Positions 6,996 through 14,387 of a stretch of 64,000 bases of DNA are shown here, piece after piece (within the stretch, counting starts at the first letter, position 1; each line of letters opens with the position of its first letter). The notes under the pieces were generated by a model. That model was not told where the DNA came from and ran no database searches. It worked only from the letters and a program-made list of their open reading frames with translations. Source of the stretch: Anaerocolumna aminovalerica (GTDB lineage Bacteria > Bacillota > Clostridia > Lachnospirales > Lachnospiraceae); NCBI RefSeq assembly GCF_900115365.1, contig NZ_FOWD01000014.1, forward strand, positions 1-64,000, given 5' to 3'. The position numbers and the translations under genes are program-made.

Positions 6996-8948
6996 TTATG
7001 TGTGCATATATTTTTCTGCTTCGTTCCAAGGCACTGTAAAGGAAGTTCCTTTTGCACAAAATACTGACCAGGAAGTATTCTCTACATCTCTTTCCTTGTC
7101 ATAACCAATTTTTTGTACTACTTCCTCCTCTTTCCGGCATATATCATAGCCATCAAATCGCAGACTGATGCTGCCAGTTCCTTTTGTAAAAGATACTAAG
7201 TCTGTACTATATTCCATAAATGTTTCCACCGGTCCTCTTCCATGTATTAACACATTCCTGTCCATTTGAACCGGGGCTTGGAAGGTGCCTCCCATTTTCT
7301 GAATATCAGACATTACCCTGCCCAGGTAATCCTCTTCTATATATATATCAAACTGATAGAACGGTTCCAATAAAATAGACTTTGCCTTCTCCAGGCCTTG
7401 TCTGATTGCTCTATATGTGGCCTCTCTAAAATCTCCGCCTTCTGTATGTTTTATATGGGCTCGTCCATTTTGAAGAACAATATTTATATCCGTAATTGGC
7501 CCGCCGGTTAATACTCCTTTATGAACCTTTTCAAAAACATGAGTTTCAACGAGCCTTTGATAATTTAGAGATAAATCATCTACACGGCATTCACTACTGA
7601 ATGTTATTCCTTTTCTCCTTTGATTCGGTTCTAACCTTACCTGAACTTCAGCATAATGCCTTAGTGGTTCAAAATGCCCGTACCCCACAACTGGGGATTT
7701 TATGGTTTCCTTGTATTGAACTTTCGGCTTTTCAAAAGTAACCAGAATACCGAATCTATTCTTAATTTCTTCTTCCATGACTTCCAGTTGTATTTTGCCC
7801 ATAACATTTACCAGCATTTCATCGGTATTTTTATTATAAGAAACAGATAATATAGGATCTTCTGCTTCCAGCACACGAAGTATTTCCATACATTTTGTAT
7901 TCGAGGTACCGTCTAAGATTGTTATCTTGGATTGAAGGGGAGAAACCAGATAGTAGCTATAATTCTTACATACAACCGTTTCTCCGGTTTCCAAAATAGT
8001 ACCGCTAATTGGTGTTTTTAGTCCGGTAACCGCAAAAACATCTCCTGCTGCCCCAATACTCTTACTTTCATATTTTTTCCCATTATATATCCGTATTTCA
8101 TTAATCTTTTCCTTATAGATTTCGCCTTCCTGCTGGAATAGGAATTCATCTTTTACCTTAAGTTTTCCTTTTAACCCTTTTATAAAAGTCAGTCTGTTTC
8201 CATTCTCATCATAACGTATTTTAAAAACCTTCCCTAAAAAAGTTCCTTCACCTTCAAGATTTTGATAGTTCGTTTTTGTCAGACTTGAAAATACATCTAA
8301 CAGCCGTTCAATCCCTTCTCCTTTTAAAGCTGCTCCGGTTATAATCGGATAACATTTCTCTTCTTTGATCAAATTGATTAAAGAAGCTTCCAAAGTTTCT
8401 TTAACGAAGCTTTCATCCAGATAAGCCTCTAAAAAAACTTCATCCCGTTCCGCAGCAAACTCAGCTAAAGAAGAAAGAGGTTTTTTATAATATAAAATAT
8501 CTTCCGTTAATTTATATTTCATATCCTCTAATATGCTTTCCAGAGAAAAGCCGGCTAGATCTGTTTTATTAATAAAGAAAAAGGCAGGTATGTGATATGC
8601 TTGTAATAAATGAAATAAAGTAGTTGTATGGGCTTGCACTCCGGAACCTCCGCTAATAACTACTATGGCATAATCCAAAGCAGAAATAGAACGTTCCGTC
8701 TCAGATGAAAAATCTACATGTCCCGGTGTATCAAGGAGGTAATAGGTATCCCCTTTATATTCAAATATTCCCTGACCTGAGAATATGGTTATGCCTCTGT
8801 TTTGTTCAATTTCATCCGTATCCAGATAAGAAGTTTTGTTATCCACTCTTCCTAAACTACGAATACTTCCGGTATAATATAGTATTTGTTCAGATAAAGT
8901 AGTTTTTCCTGCATCTACATGAGCAAGAATTCCTATGGTTTTTTTCAT
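6996..8948 (-). CDS. Tet(M)-like ribosomal protection / translation factor GTPase
   Basis: The 650-residue protein is an EF-G paralogue of the TetM/TetO/TetW type, enzymes that remove tetracycline from the ribosome by GTP-dependent binding. The G1 motif AHVDAGKTT (residues 8-16), switch I ITIFSGQG, G3 DTPGHVDF (~73-80) and G4 NKTD (~127-130) are all intact. The length matches Tet(M) (639). The sequence looks like a chromosomal housekeeping-divergent member rather than a recently mobile tet gene, so real tetracycline resistance is uncertain. The start codon overlaps the stop of a 32-codon leader ORF as ATGA and is preceded by the shared leader cassette described below, which suggests translation-coupled control. 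Confidence 0.8.
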   Translation of the reverse strand: MKKTIGILAHVDAGKTTLSEQILYYTGSIRSLGRVDNKTSYLDTDEIEQNRGITIFSGQGIFEYKGDTYYLLDTPGHVDFSSETERSISALDYAIVVISGGSGVQAHTTTLFHLLQAYHIPAFFFINKTDLAGFSLESILEDMKYKLTEDILYYKKPLSSLAEFAAERDEVFLEAYLDESFVKETLEASLINLIKEEKCYPIITGAALKGEGIERLLDVFSSLTKTNYQNLEGEGTFLGKVFKIRYDENGNRLTFIKGLKGKLKVKDEFLFQQEGEIYKEKINEIRIYNGKKYESKSIGAAGDVFAVTGLKTPISGTILETGETVVCKNYSYYLVSPLQSKITILDGTSNTKCMEILRVLEAEDPILSVSYNKNTDEMLVNVMGKIQLEVMEEEIKNRFGILVTFEKPKVQYKETIKSPVVGYGHFEPLRHYAEVQVRLEPNQRRKGITFSSECRVDDLSLNYQRLVETHVFEKVHKGVLTGGPITDINIVLQNGRAHIKHTEGGDFREATYRAIRQGLEKAKSILLEPFYQFDIYIEEDYLGRVMSDIQKMGGTFQAPVQMDRNVLIHGRGPVETFMEYSTDLVSFTKGTGSISLRFDGYDICRKEEEVVQKIGYDKERDVENTSWSVFCAKGTSFTVPWNEAEKYMHT

Positions 8949-9043
8949 GTTAACCTCGATTCTGGCGCTTTAGCGCCTTTGGATAACGAAAGTAATTTGT
9001 GGGCCAGTACAAATTGCCAGTTGAAAAAACATTGTTTTTTCAA
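8945..9043 (-). CDS. Leader peptide ORF coupled to the Tet(M)-like gene
   Basis: The frame starts at TTG (9041-9043; GTG at 9050-9052 is an alternative, with AGGTG nearby), encodes 32 residues and stops at TGA sharing the ATGA with the downstream ATG. It begins LKKQCFFNWQFVLAHK and ends SLSKGAKAPESRLT. Codons FVL..KLL.L.KG.KA.E.RL recur in the leader ahead of the ABC-F gene at 16310, and QLVLEYN in the leader at 57353, so the peptide or its coding sequence is conserved. This supports a translated leader; actual translation is inferred. Confidence 0.5.
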   Translation of the reverse strand: MKKQCFFNWQFVLAHKLLSLSKGAKAPESRLT

Positions 9044-9044
9044 C
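8949..9044 (-). promoter_or_regulatory. Leader cassette copy 1 (three hairpins + GAGGTTAAC) before the Tet(M)-like gene
   Basis: Reading toward the gene there are three stems. The first is GTTGAAAAAAC/GTTTTTTCAAC (9044-9034 with 9030-9020, 3-base loop). The second is AATTTGT/ACAAATT (9015-9009 with 9000-8994). The third is GGCGCTAAAGCGCC (8977-8964). AGAATCGAGGTTAAC then ends at the ATG. GAGG is the ribosome binding site. The last two stems and the spacing are shared with the ABC-F leader, and the sequence between CAAC and ATG (75 bases) aligns with the leader at 57367-57442 (76 bases). A promoter with an extended -10, TGGTATAAT (TATAAT at 9128-9123), lies about 80 bases upstream. Confidence 0.7.
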
Positions 9045-9356
9045 CTAATCACCTGATGATTAATTATTGTTTGATTCTATATTTAAGTTCATGTTAAATC
9101 CATATTCCAATATAATGGTTCTATTATACCACCCTTAACTGCCCCTTTCTACTTCTATATTATTGTTCCTGTTCTTAAAGGTAACTGATTAATATACTGC
9201 TAATGCTTTCAGTATTTTTATATTTTAAGATACTTGTTTATCTTTTCCTTATTTCGGTTTTTCCCCGGATGTAATAAATATTTTGCTGTTATTTGTATTA
9301 TATCCTACATATTATCGTGATTTATAAGAATACTAAGCATTAGGAGGTGGATTAAT

Positions 9357-9869
9357 ATGATAACAAATATAACATTGACAACAAAAGAGAAATTTTTACT
9401 AGAAGATCAAAAAACTGAAGAACAGATCTGTATACAAAAATATGCTAATTATGCTAATTTAGCTGCTGATCCGGAATTAAAGAGTATACTGAACAGTAAC
9501 AAAAAACAGGAGGAAGAACATTTAAATACCATTAACCAACTACTTAGCGGCAAAGTCCCATCAATGAAAAGCAGCCAAGGTTCAAACAGCCAAAGCAGTA
9601 ATAATTCAAGGGAAGAAAGTACCGGCAATTCCTCTCAAAGCTCACAATCCAAAGCTTCTTCCGGTGGTTTTCAAGCCAGTGATAAAGACTTATGTACCGA
9701 TCTTCTAATGACTGAAAAATATGTTTCCGGAACTTATAATACGGCTATTTTTGAATTTAAAGACCCACAAGTACGTGATGTTTTAAACCATATTCAAAAA
9801 GAAGAACAAAAGCATGGAGAATCTATCTACAAATACATGGAAAGCCAAGGCATGTACAGTCCCAAGTAA
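9357..9869 (+). CDS. CotF-like spore coat protein (ferritin-like fold)
   Basis: The protein has 170 residues with two helical halves, residues 1-50 (TTKEKFLLEDQKTEEQICIQ and onward) and ~110-165 (LCTDLLMTEKYVSGTYNTAI through EQKHGESIYKYM), joined by a Ser/Gln/Asn-rich linker. This is the layout of the CotF/ferritin-like spore coat family. The long polar linker is unusual. AGGAGGTGG gives an excellent ribosome binding site. It stands alone and supports the view that the organism sporulates. Confidence 0.75.
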   Translation: MITNITLTTKEKFLLEDQKTEEQICIQKYANYANLAADPELKSILNSNKKQEEEHLNTINQLLSGKVPSMKSSQGSNSQSSNNSREESTGNSSQSSQSKASSGGFQASDKDLCTDLLMTEKYVSGTYNTAIFEFKDPQVRDVLNHIQKEEQKHGESIYKYMESQGMYSPK

Positions 9870-9899
9870 ATATAGAATTTATCTCTATAGAATTAAAAT

Positions 9900-9952
9900 T
9901 GACCTTCGGGAGCAGCCCACGCTGAAAAAGCGTTTTATACTCTCGAAGGTCA
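9900..9952. terminator. Stem-loop between convergent genes, probable bidirectional terminator
   Basis: TGACCTTCG (9900-9908) pairs with CGAAGGTCA (9944-9952), with a smaller CGCT/AGCG stem-loop inside. There is AT-rich sequence but no clean T-run on either side. It sits between the CotF-like gene and the sugar-binding lipoprotein gene, which converge. Confidence 0.5.
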
Positions 9953-9996
9953 TATTATATACAGAACAAATTATTCCTTAAACTAAAAAATATATC

Positions 9997-11043
9997 TTAT
10001 TTACCTGATGGGTTGATAACTTCTTGAACTTCTGTTGCATCAACATTTTCTTTATCTACTACCATAACACCAGTATCAATTAATTTTTCTTCTGGTTGTT
10101 TTCCTTCTGATAATGCGATAGCAGTCTTAACGCCTTCATATCCCATTAAGTATTGTTTTTGAAGAACTGTAGCTACTTCGAATTCACCTTCTCTGATCAG
10201 TTGTTCAATTTCAGCGGAGAAGTCAAATCCAACCATAACAATATCTTTACGTCCGGATTCTTTTAATCCAGTAACGAAACCTACTGTACTACCATTGTTA
10301 GGACCAAATACACCCTTTAAGTCTGGGTAAGCGGTTAAGAAGTCTTGTGTAAAACCTACTGCTTTTGTGATATCACCGTCGTTAACTTTAATGTCATTAT
10401 TTAAAACTTCCCAAGCTTCTGGAGCATTAGCATCCCAGTATTCGTTAAAACCTTTTAAACGGTCAATGATTGTTTGAGAACCACTGCTACCGATTTGAAC
10501 TGCGATTTGAGCTTTTTCTGTTTCAGAAACACCAGCTGTCTTCATACGGTTGATCATTTCTTCAGCTGCAATTTTACCAGCTTCTACGTTATCAGTCATT
10601 AATGCTGCGCTATAGTTTTCAGTGTTGATCATTGTATCAACTACAATGATTGGAATACCTGAATTAAAAGCATCATTTACAGGGTTAACCATTGCTGTAC
10701 TATCAACAGGTCCAAGTACGATAGCATCTGCTTTTGCAGATACAGCATCTTGTAATTGCTGAACTTGTTTTTCGATTTCAGCTTCATTTGCAAGACCAGT
10801 AACAACAAGATTAATACCTAATTCTGCTGCTGCATCTTTAGCACCTTGTTCTACTACTGACCAATATTGGTTACCAAGAATCTTTGTTAAGAAATATACT
10901 GTTTTCTTACCTGGATTATTGGTATTCTCTGTGTTTTCAGTTCCATTTGAGTTTGCTGTTTCAGTTGTAGATTTAGAAGGACTACATGCTACAAGGCTTA
11001 AAGACATTACAGCAACTAATAAGATAGAAATAATCTTCTTCAT
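9997..11043 (-). CDS. Sugar-type ABC transporter substrate-binding lipoprotein
   Basis: Residues 1-20 form a lipoprotein signal peptide (MKKIISILLVAVMSLSLVAC) with the lipobox cysteine at 20. A Ser/Thr/Asn-rich linker leads into a periplasmic-binding-protein type 1 domain like RbsB (Peripla_BP_4): ILGNQYWSVVEQGAKDAA, the repeated AIVLGPVDS and IPIIVVDT strands, and the hinge segment KGVFGPNNG. It would bind a monosaccharide outside the cell. The start is set by AAAGGAGAG just ahead of the ATG at 11043; a longer reading frame upstream lacks such a site. No ATPase or permease gene is adjacent, so it is an orphan here, either serving a distant transporter or a chemoreceptor. Confidence 0.8.
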   Translation of the reverse strand: MKKIISILLVAVMSLSLVACSPSKSTTETANSNGTENTENTNNPGKKTVYFLTKILGNQYWSVVEQGAKDAAAELGINLVVTGLANEAEIEKQVQQLQDAVSAKADAIVLGPVDSTAMVNPVNDAFNSGIPIIVVDTMINTENYSAALMTDNVEAGKIAAEEMINRMKTAGVSETEKAQIAVQIGSSGSQTIIDRLKGFNEYWDANAPEAWEVLNNDIKVNDGDITKAVGFTQDFLTAYPDLKGVFGPNNGSTVGFVTGLKESGRKDIVMVGFDFSAEIEQLIREGEFEVATVLQKQYLMGYEGVKTAIALSEGKQPEEKLIDTGVMVVDKENVDATEVQEVINPSGK

Positions 11044-11283
11044 TAAATGTTCTCTCCTTTTATTGTTATCTTTACGGAAATTAATTTCCGTTTTCAATGT
11101 AAGTTTAACACTAGTATACTAGTGTGTCAATGTGCATATCTTTAAAAATGTACATGCCTTTTTTGTGCAATTTGTCTAATTTTCATTTGGTATCAAAAGG
11201 AAAACTTACTTTTTATAGTATTTATAACCTATTTATCTTCAATAGGAATTATTTGTAATTAGCTAAATTGCGAAAATAATTAA

Positions 11284-12606
11284 TTAAATTAGTTTTTTCC
11301 ACCTAAATAAGTTAGGAAGTTCATAGGCTAACATAGCAATCCATCCTGCCAGGCAGGCAAAGGCAATACCTGAAAATCCGAAATAGGGTGCTAAAATATA
11401 GGCAAATATAACACGGAAAACAATCTGGCTAAATGTTGCTTTCAATGTAATACTCATTTGCCCCATCCCTCTAAAGAAACCTTGTATTCCATTTGTATTT
11501 GCCGGAAATACATAAAAAAAAGCCATATAAGTCAAATACACCACACCTAATCCAATTGACTTACTGTCTTCTGGAGATAAAAATAAAGACATAATTGGTT
11601 TTGCAAATAGCAAGACAATACTTCCAATGATAATCCAATAAATATTCTCCAGAATCATTCCTATTTTTAGTCCCTTTTTGATTCGTTCTGATTGATTTGC
11701 ACCACGATTTTGGGCAATAAAAGTTGTCATCGCGGCACCGATACTTTGCTGAGGCGTAAAGGCAAAGTCATCCACACGATTAACTGCATTAAATGCCGCA
11801 ATACTTTCCACCCCCAACGGGTTAACAGCTCCTTGAACGAGAACCTTTCCTACATATAGGCAAGTTTGCTGCATGGCAGATGCCCAGCTAAAACTTACAG
11901 TTTTCTTAAGTAATTCTTTATCAAATGTAATTTCCTGTCTTTTTAGCCGCAGCTCAGGAACCTTTTTCCAGACATAAATCACACATAGAATTGCAGATAC
12001 CGCTTCTGCTGCTATAGTGGTATATGCGGCGGTAACTACCCCCATTTTAAAATAACCTACAAAGATTAAGTCCAGGCTTCCATTAAGTACAGAAGAAATA
12101 GCTAAAAAAATCAGCGGTGTTTTTGAATCCCCAATGCTTCGAAGACTGGCTGCATAAAAATTATAAATAAATGTGAATAACAAACCTAAGAAAATAACAT
12201 GAAGATAAGCTATAGATGAATTAAGAATTTCCTCCGGAGTACGAAGCATAATTAAAATTGGCTTCGATAACATCATACAGATTGCTGTCATAATCACTGT
12301 AAAGGTCAGACCTGCTATTAATGAAGTTGATATTTCTCTATGAAACTTATCCATATCACCGGAACCGTAAAATTCACTCATAAGTACAGAAGTTCCCATA
12401 CATATTCCTACTATAAAGAAAATTATAATATTCATAATCGGATTGGCAGTTCCAACACTTGCAAGAGCCTTTTCACCTGCAAACCGCCCAACAATAATGG
12501 AATCTACTGCATTATAAGTTAATTGAAACATATTCCCAAGTATCATGGGCAATGCAAATGATATTAAATGTTTTGGTATATTGCCACCAGTCATATTCTT
12601 TGTCAT
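11284..12606 (-). CDS. MATE family efflux transporter
   Basis: The 440-residue protein has twelve predicted membrane helices in two homologous halves. The opening MTKNMTGGNIPKHLISFALPMILGN and the downstream YNAVDSIIVGRFAGEKALASVG are typical of MATE (DinF/NorM-like) pumps that export cationic drugs or metabolites using Na+ or H+. It is monocistronic. The start codon is immediately preceded by the leader cassette (copy 2), and a near-consensus promoter lies only 50-90 bases upstream, so the mRNA leader is short. Confidence 0.85.
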   Translation of the reverse strand: MTKNMTGGNIPKHLISFALPMILGNMFQLTYNAVDSIIVGRFAGEKALASVGTANPIMNIIIFFIVGICMGTSVLMSEFYGSGDMDKFHREISTSLIAGLTFTVIMTAICMMLSKPILIMLRTPEEILNSSIAYLHVIFLGLLFTFIYNFYAASLRSIGDSKTPLIFLAISSVLNGSLDLIFVGYFKMGVVTAAYTTIAAEAVSAILCVIYVWKKVPELRLKRQEITFDKELLKKTVSFSWASAMQQTCLYVGKVLVQGAVNPLGVESIAAFNAVNRVDDFAFTPQQSIGAAMTTFIAQNRGANQSERIKKGLKIGMILENIYWIIIGSIVLLFAKPIMSLFLSPEDSKSIGLGVVYLTYMAFFYVFPANTNGIQGFFRGMGQMSITLKATFSQIVFRVIFAYILAPYFGFSGIAFACLAGWIAMLAYELPNLFRWKKLI

Positions 12607-12693
12607 ATTAACCTCAATTCCGGCCCTTTAGCGCCCTTTAATAGCCCAAACCTCACATCAAAACAGTATAGCACTATCATATATTGTAATCAA
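12607..12693 (-). promoter_or_regulatory. Promoter and leader cassette copy 2 before the MATE gene
   Basis: TTGATT (12693-12688), 17 bases, TATACT (12670-12665) forms a sigma-A promoter. The transcript then contains GGCGCTAAAGGGCC (12635-12622) and GGAATTGAGGTTAAT directly before the ATG. One base change weakens the hairpin (G opposite G), yet the flanking bases are retained. A leader frame ends LLKGAKGPELRLI with its TGA overlapping the start ATG, the same arrangement as for the Tet(M)-like gene. The upstream stems of copies 1 and 3 are missing because the promoter is so close. Confidence 0.65.
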
Positions 12694-12766
12694 ATGTATT
12701 TTTTACAAAAATTTTAATGTCTTTCTGTCTGGTATTTGTTACTATTGTAATTTTAATCCACAACTA

Positions 12767-12794
12767 TTGACATACCGAATAACTAGTATAAAAT
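12767..12794 (+). promoter_or_regulatory. Promoter of the chemoreceptor gene
   Basis: TTGACA (12767-12772), 16 bases, TAAAAT (12789-12794). It lies about 45 bases upstream of the start codon, which itself has AGGAGG at good spacing. It is divergent from the MATE promoter about 75 bases away. Confidence 0.6.
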
Positions 12795-12837
12795 GGTAGT
12801 ATAGTAATACTTAACCTATACATAGGAGGAGTTTTTA

Positions 12838-13668
12838 ATGTTAAAGATGGATTGCGGTAGTGAAATTCTAAATAGCATTTATTATGCTATCCCATTAATC
12901 GATACTTTTTTCGATCATGATATTGAAATCATGTTAACTGACAGGGAGAAGGTCCTTTACTATCAGGGGAGTAAAGAGATTGATGCCAAAATTGCAGTTG
13001 ATTCGGAACCAGGAAAATTTGTTAAGGAAGCTATGGAAAAGGGAAATATTGATGTAACTGTTATTCCTGAAGACTTTATCGGGGTATCCTTTAAATCCTA
13101 TATGGTACCCATTAAAGATGACGATGGTGATGTTATTGGTTCCATTGCAATAGGTAAAAGTCTTTCTAAAAAGGATGAAGTAGGTAAAATAACGCAAAAT
13201 CTTATTGACGCATTAAAACACATTGAAACAAGTATAAACCAGATTGCTCATGGTGTTTATGACTTAGCAAATATGAATAATGAAATTCTGAGTGAAACAA
13301 ATGAAGCAACCAATATGGCAAGCAACACCAGCAGCATCGTTGATTTTATTAAAAATGTATCTTCTCAAACTAACTTATTAGGATTAAATGCTTCTATTGA
13401 AGCAGCCAGAGCCGGGGAATTCGGCAGGGGATTTAACGTAGTAGCCGGCGAAATTAGAAAGTTATCCATGTCATCAAATGAATCTATCGGTAAAATTGAT
13501 ACTGTTATCAAAGATATTTCAAATGCTATAACCAAGATTAATGATAAAGTAAAACATGCGGATGCAGTATCCCAGCAGCAATCAGAGGCATTGCAGGAAA
13601 TAGCGGCTTCTTTTGAGCAATTGTCCTCTACGGCACATTTACTTGGGGCATTGGCTGATAAATTATAA
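12838..13668 (+). CDS. Soluble methyl-accepting chemotaxis-like protein
   Basis: This 276-residue protein lacks any transmembrane segment. Residues 1-110 form a PAS/CACHE-like sensor ([40 protein letters not shown]). Residues ~115-276 form a shortened signalling coiled coil with the conserved hairpin tip [20 protein letters not shown]. The MCP domain is much shorter than in classical receptors. It would sit in the cytoplasm and pass a signal to CheA, or function outside chemotaxis. It is monocistronic and followed by a strong palindromic element. Confidence 0.8.
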   Translation: MLKMDCGSEILNSIYYAIPLIDTFFDHDIEIMLTDREKVLYYQGSKEIDAKIAVDSEPGKFVKEAMEKGNIDVTVIPEDFIGVSFKSYMVPIKDDDGDVIGSIAIGKSLSKKDEVGKITQNLIDALKHIETSINQIAHGVYDLANMNNEILSETNEATNMASNTSSIVDFIKNVSSQTNLLGLNASIEAARAGEFGRGFNVVAGEIRKLSMSSNESIGKIDTVIKDISNAITKINDKVKHADAVSQQQSEALQEIAASFEQLSSTAHLLGALADKL

Positions 13669-13686
13669 GGTATTATAACCTACATA

Positions 13687-13808
13687 CGTTTTGCCCACTT
13701 AAGGGTAGTAAAGAACTTTGAGAATAGGGGATATAGGTTTCCTATGGAACAAGAAACCTATATCCCCTATTCTCAAAGTTCCATCTAATTTTTTGAGGGG
13801 CAAAGCTG
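13687..13808. repeat. Long-hairpin repeat element D (short form)
   Basis: The ends are CGTTTTGCCC and GGGGCAAAGCTG. The core is a perfect 28-bp inverted repeat (13714-13741 with 13753-13780) around the loop CTATGGAACAA. The same outer arms and loop-proximal sequence occur in the larger element at 62328-62597, so this looks like an internally deleted member. It lies between convergent genes (chemoreceptor and GNAT) and could also act as a transcription stop. Confidence 0.75.
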
Positions 13809-13865
13809 TTTTATAAATAATTTTAGTTTATATTAATTTATTTCATTTTCTAAACTATCATTAAA

Positions 13866-14309
13866 TTATTTTCCCATTATCACTAAATCTCCAAAATCTT
13901 TAAAACCATTCTTTTTATAAAATTGAAAAGCTGGAAATTCTTTTTCTGTATTTAATATTATCCCGTTTAATCCTTCTTTTCTAATAGCTATCTCAATTTC
14001 TTTAATAAATTTACTCCCAATTCCTTTTCCTTGTAGACTATAGTCTATACAAAATTCATCTATATAGTATTCTAATCCTTTTATCCAAGGTTTTTTCATA
14101 CCTATACATAGCCCTTTTATTTTTCCATTAATGCTAATCACATACCCTAAAAAATAATTATTTGCAAAATGGTTCTTAAAAAATTCTCTTACCTGTTCTC
14201 TTGATTCATATACATCATTCCAAGGTTCTCTTGAAAAAGTTGAAATAAATAAATCAACGCATTCTCCAATCATATTTTCTTCCATTCTGGTTACTACTAT
14301 ATTTTCCAT
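13866..14309 (-). CDS. GNAT family N-acetyltransferase
   Basis: The 147-residue protein has the GNAT fold. The acetyl-CoA-binding motif is QGKGIGSKFIKEIE (about residues 92-105), preceded by the strand YYIDEFCIDYSLQ and followed by GIILNTEKEFPAFQFYKKNGF, the usual C-terminal motif. The substrate (an amine of a small molecule, antibiotic or protein) cannot be deduced. It is immediately downstream of the ABC-F gene on the same strand (78-base gap) and may be co-transcribed with it. Confidence 0.8.
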   Translation of the reverse strand: MENIVVTRMEENMIGECVDLFISTFSREPWNDVYESREQVREFFKNHFANNYFLGYVISINGKIKGLCIGMKKPWIKGLEYYIDEFCIDYSLQGKGIGSKFIKEIEIAIRKEGLNGIILNTEKEFPAFQFYKKNGFKDFGDLVIMGK

Positions 14310-14387
14310 TCCTGTATTCCTCCGTGTTTAAAATTCCCATGAATTAGGCATTATAGTTCTTTTTTTAATCTAAAGCAGGTAAACGTC

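Noticed and set aside
6996-8948. Recent acquisition of a mobile tet gene
   Set aside because: No integrase, relaxase or insertion sequence nearby, and base composition matches the surroundings; it looks like a resident paralogue.
13687-13808. Considered as a CRISPR repeat pair or tRNA-like structure
   Set aside because: It is one inverted repeat, not direct repeats with spacers, and shares ends with the other long-hairpin elements.
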